Shown piece after piece: positions 4,460 to 8,920 of a DNA stretch of 8,920 nt (positions are counted from its first letter, which is position 1; every line of letters starts with the position of its first letter). The DNA is from a bacterium (GTDB lineage: Archaea > Nanoarchaeota > Nanoarchaeia > Woesearchaeales > UBA10216): positions 1-8,920 of the forward strand of contig JAAGZO010000859.1 in assembly GCA_024206195.1 (NCBI GenBank), given 5' to 3'. The translations under genes and the position numbers were made by a program. The notes beneath the pieces are model-generated. The model was not told the origin of the DNA, made no database searches, and saw nothing but the letters and a program-made list of their open reading frames with translations.

Positions 4460-6751
4460 CTATTTAAATAACCTATCGAATTCTTTTTCTATAAATTCTG
4501 GCAATCTGTGTTTGGAACCAAAAGCTGCAGTTCTATCATATTGCTTTGAAGTATATGCTGCAAAGGATTCAGCAAATCCTTCAGCAGAATTTGTAGTACC
4601 ATACTGACTGACCTTTGTTCTAAATACTTCTTTATTTGAATCAAATAATTTACCCCATTTAGTTCTAGTACTTGGAGTTAACATCATTTCAACATGATGG
4701 CCGTATTCATGCCTAAATGTAGCTCTTGCTCCACTGTCAGTATGCCAAGATGGACTTAGGTCAAGATTGGGTTTTCTTGGCTTTAAAGATTCACGAGACA
4801 TCCTAATCATACGATTAGAGTTCCAATAATCAGCGAGAGCACGAGAATCGCCTCCGTCAAGGTAATCATGCCTAAGATCTAAATTAATCCTCAATTTACT
4901 CTTATTTAGTTTCTTATTTGCCATTTCTCTTAATTTCGGCAATTCCTCATAAATACTTCCAATCTCTTCCATCAAATCATTTAAATAATCCATTTCTACT
5001 TTACCATAAGTAGCTTTATCAATGTTACCAATACCAGTAATATTATATTTTGCCTTTGTTTCCTTCCTTAAGTCATTTATATTATCAACTCTATTATGTT
5101 TCATATCAAGGTTTTTATTAAATGGTATTGCTTTACCTGACTTCTTTTTAATTTTAACTAATTCAAAAGCATTATCTATTTTATCCCTTAATTCAGCATA
5201 TACATCATCGTTACTAATTACTGAGTACATGCTAACTTGCATATCTTGCCAAATTTTCTTTCTTTCTTTTTCTGTTTTAGCTTCTATATATTTTGGGATT
5301 AATCTGTCAACATCATTTCTGGCTTTATCTTCAATCGGTATTACTTTCTTTTTAGCTGCAGCTTCTCTCTTAGCTTTATCCTCAGCTTCTTTCTTAGCTT
5401 TTGCCGCAGCTTTCTTTTTAGCCGCAGCTGCTTTTTGTTTCTCTTTTAATCTTCTTTGTTCTTCTTTTAATCTTCTTTGTTCTTCTTCGATCTTTAATTT
5501 TTCTGCTGCCGCCTTCTCCTTAGCTAATAATTCAGCTCTTTCTTTCTCGAGCCGTGCCTTTTCTTTCCTTAGACGTGCTCTTTCTCTTGCCTTCCGTTTT
5601 GCTACTGCAACCTTAGAAGCTTCTCGCTCAACAATCAATGTTTCTAGTTGTAATACAGTTAATGGCCTACCTGTTTGATCGACCATATCAGGCATTGTTA
5701 ATTTACCTTTTAACCACAACTTCCTTTTCTCTACGCCTAATACTTCTTCTTGTATCGAAACTGGTTGTTTCTTTAACCACTGATTATATGAAACACTACT
5801 TTTAGTTGTGCCTCCCATCATAGCTCTATGAGTTGGAGTTGTTTCCATCCTCATATCTCTAATTTCATTCTTACTAAATCTGGATTTGGGTCCTGCTAAT
5901 TCGTCCCATGTTTTTGTTATCGGCAACAGTGTAGACCTGCATTGCCAATGAGCCGGAGGAATTATTAAAGCAAAAGTATGGCCTATTGGAGTATAATCCT
6001 TATTATATTTCTTACCGTCAGCAGCACGACAATAAGGGGTAGTTCGATTATCAAGAGTTGCTATGTATTCATATCCAGATAATACATCGTCATAGATATC
6101 ATAGGTCTTATTTCGTATGTCATTTGCTGTCTGCATGAAAGCCGTCCTAGTCAATGAATTGGCGGCATTCTTAGCACCTTTAGTTAAACCTCCTATACCT
6201 TGTACTCCTTTTACTCTTTTAGTCAATTCACCTATAGAATCTCCTTTTAATGATCCTATGGCTATTTGTTCACTGACATCTCTCGCAGTTCGATTAAAAT
6301 TTTTCTTAAATGTTACAGCTTGATCTTTCCACCAATTTCCTATTGTTGCTCCATCAATCAAAGTTTTATTTACAAGTACCTTTACTTGAGTGTCAGTAAA
6401 GGTAGGACGAAGAACGTTTGTTCCTAGAGAAGTATTTAAAATACTTATGGCATTTCTATGTTCTATTTTACCAGTACCAATTAAATCTCCATTTACTACG
6501 TTATTTATATCTCCATATGTATTACCAATTATTGCAGTGGTAGATTTATTCAATCTTCGTAATCTGCTTTCTCTCCACTTAGATACATTCGATCCAGCTG
6601 GGTCAATGCTTGAAATTTCCTGTATCAATTCTTTCTGCATTTTACCGAATAACCTTGTTACTTTCTTTTGAGTGTTAGCATTCAACCTCAATAAATCAAC
6701 TTGGCTCCTTATGAGCTCATTATATGCTTGGTCCTGTAAGCTTGTAGCCAT
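4460..6751 (-). CDS. MuF-type minor head protein fused to a lethal-factor-like zinc metallopeptidase
   Basis: At 763 residues this is about twice the usual length of an SPP1 gp7 / Mu gpF-type minor head protein, which sits at the portal vertex inside the head. Residues 1-200 are helical. Residues 200-275 carry the MuF core: RTAFMQTANDIRNKTYDIY, then TLDNRTTPYCRAADGKKY and PPAHWQCRST, with Cys241, His268 and Cys271. Residues about 375-470 are a Lys/Glu/Ala-rich coiled coil with a duplicated heptad. Residues 471-660 are unassigned. Residues 660-763 contain HEYGHH (His681, Glu682, His685) and YGTTNSAEGFAESF (Tyr717, Glu724), the pattern of a gluzincin zinc peptidase; in anthrax lethal factor the equivalents are HEFGH, Tyr728 and Glu735. 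The ATG follows the TerL stop directly (TAAATG), implying coupled translation. Similar MuF-toxin fusions are known in temperate phages, so this may be an injected or released effector, or a virion protease. Architecture is confident; target unknown. Confidence 0.9.
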   Translation of the reverse strand: MATSLQDQAYNELIRSQVDLLRLNANTQKKVTRLFGKMQKELIQEISSIDPAGSNVSKWRESRLRRLNKSTTAIIGNTYGDINNVVNGDLIGTGKIEHRNAISILNTSLGTNVLRPTFTDTQVKVLVNKTLIDGATIGNWWKDQAVTFKKNFNRTARDVSEQIAIGSLKGDSIGELTKRVKGVQGIGGLTKGAKNAANSLTRTAFMQTANDIRNKTYDIYDDVLSGYEYIATLDNRTTPYCRAADGKKYNKDYTPIGHTFALIIPPAHWQCRSTLLPITKTWDELAGPKSRFSKNEIRDMRMETTPTHRAMMGGTTKSSVSYNQWLKKQPVSIQEEVLGVEKRKLWLKGKLTMPDMVDQTGRPLTVLQLETLIVEREASKVAVAKRKARERARLRKEKARLEKERAELLAKEKAAAEKLKIEEEQRRLKEEQRRLKEKQKAAAAKKKAAAKAKKEAEDKAKREAAAKKKVIPIEDKARNDVDRLIPKYIEAKTEKERKKIWQDMQVSMYSVISNDDVYAELRDKIDNAFELVKIKKKSGKAIPFNKNLDMKHNRVDNINDLRKETKAKYNITGIGNIDKATYGKVEMDYLNDLMEEIGSIYEELPKLREMANKKLNKSKLRINLDLRHDYLDGGDSRALADYWNSNRMIRMSRESLKPRKPNLDLSPSWHTDSGARATFRHEYGHHVEMMLTPSTRTKWGKLFDSNKEVFRTKVSQYGTTNSAEGFAESFAAYTSKQYDRTAAFGSKHRLPEFIEKEFDRLFK
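5442..5483 (-). repeat. Perfect 21-bp tandem duplication encoding a coiled-coil heptad
   Basis: Two identical 21-bp units (5442-5462 and 5463-5483) lie end to end inside the MuF fusion gene, with partial similarity continuing for a few bases. Each unit encodes one 7-residue EEQRRLK-type repeat, around residues 423-436, exactly one coiled-coil heptad, so copy number can change without breaking the frame or the helix register. Confidence 0.9.
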
Positions 6752-8065
6752 TTAGAATCCATCCATATCCGTAGCACCACTTAAATCTCCATCCAATGGG
6801 TATTCTTCACATAGATAATATCCTAAGCCATCCGTTAGATGGGATAGTTCGGATCCAGGTATTTTCTCTAATTCTCCGGATCCTCCTTTTAATAATGCCA
6901 CACCTTCAAAATCCTTGACTACATGTGGGGCTTTGCTTGGATCTACCTGAAGCCTTATATCTCCCAACATTGATTTAAGTCTGCCGTTCATTACACTTAT
7001 TCTACTTCGTTCTGGAGGATTAGATCTTCCGTAATTGTAAGCAACTCGGCCAGGATAATGATTGTTTAAGTGTTGCCTAATCAGATCCCAATCACTTCCT
7101 TGTACTTTAGCTGAGCCCCGGTTTCCTCCTGTGGCATCGCCATATACAGAAATATCTCCATTATGATCGCCCCAGTCATTTATTAGTTTCCTACATACGG
7201 CTGGGGTATTACTATTTTTGGGAATAAATACCTCTCCTATTACCCCAGTTACATGTTTTCCTACTATCGGTGTTTGAGAGGCAGGATCCACGTAGTTCTG
7301 TTCTTGTGCCACAACTGCCACACCTGGATCTACATTGAAATCAAAACAGAATATTAACTCATTATTAGGGTTGTAGCTAAGTCGAGTACAATGAGTAGTA
7401 TCCATAAAATTGTAATATGCTCTACCTGTAAAATTGATGAATGACCCTTCATACTCCTGTTGGTATGTCAATTCATCTAGATCATGTTTAGCTTCAATTA
7501 TTTGATCTTCCGGAAGTATATCTGCGGAGAACCATGTATATGCTCCCCACTTAGATGATACATCTGCTTGGGCCTTCTTATATAAATCGTAATAATGGTT
7601 TCTTCCTTCAGGAACTCCTATCAACCAAATCCAACCATTCCTATCAGACAGAGCAGGGCGTACATTTTCACCCCATGTTCTTTCCTTCATGTTTCCATAT
7701 TCGTCAAGTATTCCGCCATCCCATGGCGTTCCTTCTACGCTCTCAGGCTTATCCAAGCCTAAGACAAATATCTTTGAACCATTGATGTATAATATACTCA
7801 ATTCTGTTTCTGATATATTTAAAATCAAACGAGGATTAGAGTATCTTTTAAGATCACTCCAATAAATTCTTTTTGCTTGGGGTCTTGCTGGGGCAGCACA
7901 AAAGAAGTTTGCATTGGGATAGGCAGTTCCTCTCAATGCAGCAGCTATAACGAATCGTTTAGCTATTTCTGTTTTTCCAGATCTACGGCCTGCAGGAACC
8001 ACTCTGATTCTTGTGGTATCTGTCCAAAGGCGATATTGCTCTTTATGAGGTCGTAATTGATCCAT
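6752..8065 (-). CDS. Terminase large subunit (ATPase-nuclease packaging motor)
   Basis: This 437-residue protein is the motor that pumps phage DNA through the portal and cuts the concatemer. The ATPase half has a Walker A GRRSGKT at 26-32 (Lys31, Thr32) and a Walker B with catalytic acid GGILDE at 117-122 (Asp121, Glu122), followed by WLIGVPEGRNHYYDLY (147-162), the motor coupling region. The RNase H-like nuclease half shows the expected acidic residues: FDFNVD at 241-246 (Asp242), VYGDATG at 307-313 (Asp310) and LTDGLGYYL at 410-418 (Asp412). Length and both motif sets are complete, so the enzyme looks functional. The start ATG is 6 bp after the TerS stop, with GAGGA inside the end of the TerS gene. 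The stop codon touches the ATG of the MuF fusion. Family identity is secure; the packaging type (headful or cos) cannot be told from this sequence alone. Confidence 0.95.
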   Translation of the reverse strand: MDQLRPHKEQYRLWTDTTRIRVVPAGRRSGKTEIAKRFVIAAALRGTAYPNANFFCAAPARPQAKRIYWSDLKRYSNPRLILNISETELSILYINGSKIFVLGLDKPESVEGTPWDGGILDEYGNMKERTWGENVRPALSDRNGWIWLIGVPEGRNHYYDLYKKAQADVSSKWGAYTWFSADILPEDQIIEAKHDLDELTYQQEYEGSFINFTGRAYYNFMDTTHCTRLSYNPNNELIFCFDFNVDPGVAVVAQEQNYVDPASQTPIVGKHVTGVIGEVFIPKNSNTPAVCRKLINDWGDHNGDISVYGDATGGNRGSAKVQGSDWDLIRQHLNNHYPGRVAYNYGRSNPPERSRISVMNGRLKSMLGDIRLQVDPSKAPHVVKDFEGVALLKGGSGELEKIPGSELSHLTDGLGYYLCEEYPLDGDLSGATDMDGF

Positions 8066-8071
8066 TTAATA

Positions 8072-8485
8072 TTATTCCTCAATTTCATCCGGTACGGGTA
8101 TAGAGTCTTCAATATCTAAAACTGCCTGCCTTACTCTATTTGCATGACTATCCACTGATTCTGATTCTATATTCTTCATCGAGTTAGATCCGTCAGTTAT
8201 TCCATATACATCATAAGCAAGAGTAAGTAATAGTTTTGTGTTAACTTTGCCTGTGCCTTTAATTGACATCTTGGCTAGTTTATTTCGGAACAACTTCTCA
8301 CCTTCAATTAAACCCTTATCAATACTTTTACTGAGTGAAGGATTCTTCTCCATCCAGCTGTCTAGGGTTTCCTTGGTACAATTTAACTTTGAACAAACAT
8401 GAGTTTTTGATCTTAGAGCTTTTTCCGATAAAGTTGTAAAAGCTATTAAATCAAATTCCTGTTTATATGTGATTGTTAATTCCAA
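8072..8485 (-). CDS. Terminase small subunit (TTG start)
   Basis: This 137-residue protein is the probable DNA-recognition subunit that forms a ring, binds the packaging site and activates TerL. Residues about 25-47 (RSKTHVCSKLNCTKETLDSW) look like a helix-turn-helix, as in other TerS proteins, followed by a helical segment (SIDKGLIEGEKLFRNKLAKM, 54-73) and LLLTLAYDVYGI (85-96), which resembles the oligomerisation core. The C-terminus is acidic (SIPVPDEIEE) and may contact TerL. The start is TTG at 8485, supported by CGGAG at a good distance and no ATG nearby upstream. It is the first gene of the minus-strand packaging and capsid run and lies immediately before TerL. Sequence similarity alone is weak, as usual for TerS; position and the helix-turn-helix support the call. 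Confidence 0.85.
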   Translation of the reverse strand: MELTITYKQEFDLIAFTTLSEKALRSKTHVCSKLNCTKETLDSWMEKNPSLSKSIDKGLIEGEKLFRNKLAKMSIKGTGKVNTKLLLTLAYDVYGITDGSNSMKNIESESVDSHANRVRQAVLDIEDSIPVPDEIEE

Positions 8486-8490
8486 GGTTT

Positions 8491-8517
8491 CTCCGATTTA
8501 AACTGTCTTTGCCAGTT
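8491..8517 (-). promoter_or_regulatory. TerS ribosome-binding site with upstream hairpin; fixes the TTG start
   Basis: CGGAG (minus 8495-8491) lies 5 nt before TTG 8485, which decides the non-ATG start. Just upstream AACTG and CAGTT (8517-8513 and 8505-8501) form a 5-bp hairpin with a 7-nt loop. A TATAAC -10-like hexamer (8520-8515) overlaps its 5' side but lacks a good -35. Confidence 0.55.
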
Positions 8518-8653
8518 ATACTAATCCTTATCATTATTTAATATGAAAGTCAATAGAAATTATTCTCAATGATTACAATCAGTTATAAAGGTATTTTTGC
8601 CCTATTTTGACGATGTGGCATGAATTATGCTTAGGTTTTGACTAGTTTCCCCT

Positions 8654-8682
8654 ATTATATAGGTAAAAATAAATCTAGGAAG
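8654..8682 (-). promoter_or_regulatory. Candidate promoter for the packaging and capsid operon
   Basis: An exact TATAAT is present on the minus strand at 8659-8654, inside a palindrome (CCTAT, TAT, ATAGG; 8651-8663). At 17-nt spacing the -35 position (8682-8677) is CTTCCT, a poor match, so an activator or phage factor would be needed. It would give a leader of about 160 nt before TerS. No other good sigma70 pair was found upstream of TerS; TTGACT at 8553-8548 lacks a matching -10. Confidence 0.35.
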
Positions 8683-8721
8683 TAGCTAAGTTTTCTGTTG
8701 ACATTACCCCAATCCTAGATT
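8672..8721. promoter_or_regulatory. Operator-like 9-bp inverted repeat spanning divergent promoters
   Basis: AATCTAGGA (8672-8680) and TCCTAGATT (8713-8721) are perfect inverted copies with centres 41 bp apart, close to four DNA turns. The right copy overlaps the start of the plus-strand -10 box and its spacer. The left copy overlaps the -35 position of the candidate minus-strand promoter. One dimeric repressor or looping regulator could therefore control both directions. The repeat is seen directly; regulation is inferred. Confidence 0.5.
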
Positions 8722-8726
8722 ATACT
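8698..8726 (+). promoter_or_regulatory. Near-consensus sigma70 promoter for the plus-strand gene
   Basis: TTGACA (8698-8703), a 17-nt spacer and TATACT (8721-8726) give a perfect -35, ideal spacing and a 5/6 -10. The expected start near 8733 gives a leader of about 29 nt to the ATG at 8762. Such a strong host-type promoter suggests early expression by host RNA polymerase. Confidence 0.85.
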
Positions 8727-8761
8727 GTACTTAACAATAACAATTAACCGGGAGAAACAAC

Positions 8762-8920
8762 ATGACTAAATTAATACCAACACAAATAATAAATTTAATT
8801 GAAGAAGTTAGTAATCAGGAAATTTCTTTCTTCATGGCCTTCTGTCGATTGTTAAAAAAATCAGATGAAAAATATCATGATAAAATGTTAGAAATTGTAA
8901 AAGCATTTGAGGATAGAGGA
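8762..8920 (+). CDS. Unrecognised plus-strand gene, 5' part only (runs off the right edge)
   Basis: The frame opens at ATG 8762 with GGGAG 7 nt upstream (8750-8754) and stays open for 53 codons to the window edge. An in-frame stop 22 bp upstream (TAA at 8738-8740) excludes a longer N-terminus. The visible part begins MTKLIPTQIINLIEEV and continues with FFMAFCRLLKKS and DKMLEIVKAFEDRG. It is amphipathic, largely helical, and shows no signal peptide, helix-turn-helix or catalytic motif. It is driven by a near-consensus sigma70 promoter and is divergent from the packaging and capsid run, so an early or regulatory phage gene is plausible; a flanking host gene cannot be excluded if this is a prophage edge. 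No function is assigned. Confidence 0.75.
   Translation, partial: MTKLIPTQIINLIEEVSNQEISFFMAFCRLLKKSDEKYHDKMLEIVKAFEDRG

Noticed and set aside
5022..5678. 218-codon open frame on the plus strand, Leu/Ser/Phe/Ala-rich and resembling a membrane protein
   Set aside because: It is the antisense of the Lys/Glu/Ala-rich coiled coil and flanking part of the MuF fusion; such codons read as Phe, Leu and Ser on the other strand. No convincing ribosome-binding site, and the minus-strand gene is clearly real.
4460..6751. MuF fusion considered as a prohead maturation protease
   Set aside because: Prohead proteases of tailed phages are usually serine-type enzymes encoded near the scaffold, and P22-type coats mature without cleavage; the motifs here are those of a zinc peptidase. 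Not excluded, but less likely than another role.

Overview
The window is a piece of a tailed double-stranded DNA phage (Caudoviricetes) or prophage. It holds the DNA-packaging and capsid-assembly block, all on the minus strand and so read from right to left: small terminase subunit, large terminase subunit (TerL), a very large MuF-type minor head protein, a small Cys-containing protein, a DUF4055-type portal, a scaffold-like protein, a P22-type major capsid protein, a small beta-rich probable decoration protein, and the start of an exported virion-type protein that runs off the left edge. Base composition is AT-rich. Almost every gene has a clear Shine-Dalgarno, and one near-consensus sigma70 promoter is present. 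This points to a bacterial, probably Gram-negative, host, but the host cannot be named from the sequence. The P22-type coat and DUF4055 portal fit a podovirus-like or short siphovirus-like phage. No integrase, lysis or replication gene is in view, so lifestyle is undetermined.

Layout. Positions 1-206 are the 5' part of a secreted virion-like protein. 278-670 is the beta-rich small protein. A terminator-like hairpin lies at about 695-722. 745-1890 is the coat protein. 1891-1967 is an unusual gap holding two competing RNA structures, one of which would mask the coat ribosome-binding site. 1968-2765 is the scaffold, 2825-4234 the portal, 4244-4447 the small Cys protein, 4460-6751 the MuF fusion, 6752-8065 TerL and 8072-8485 TerS. 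8486-8761 is a divergent control region, and 8762-8920 is the start of an unrecognised plus-strand gene.

Working together: TerS and TerL recognise, cut and pump DNA through the portal into a procapsid built by the coat on the scaffold. The MuF protein probably sits at the portal-proximal interior. Genes from TerS to portal are separated by 0-12 bp and look like one transcript. Gaps widen to 59-77 bp from the scaffold leftward, and each wide gap holds an RNA hairpin, suggesting extra tuning of the highly expressed assembly genes.

The two strongest signals for a closer look are: (1) the MuF protein is a 763-residue fusion of head domain, coiled coil and a C-terminal zinc metallopeptidase whose HEYGH and downstream YG..N.AE.FAE.F motifs resemble the catalytic core of anthrax lethal factor; (2) the leader of the coat gene carries a 12-bp perfect complement of its own Shine-Dalgarno, together with a mutually exclusive upstream hairpin, like a two-state translational switch.
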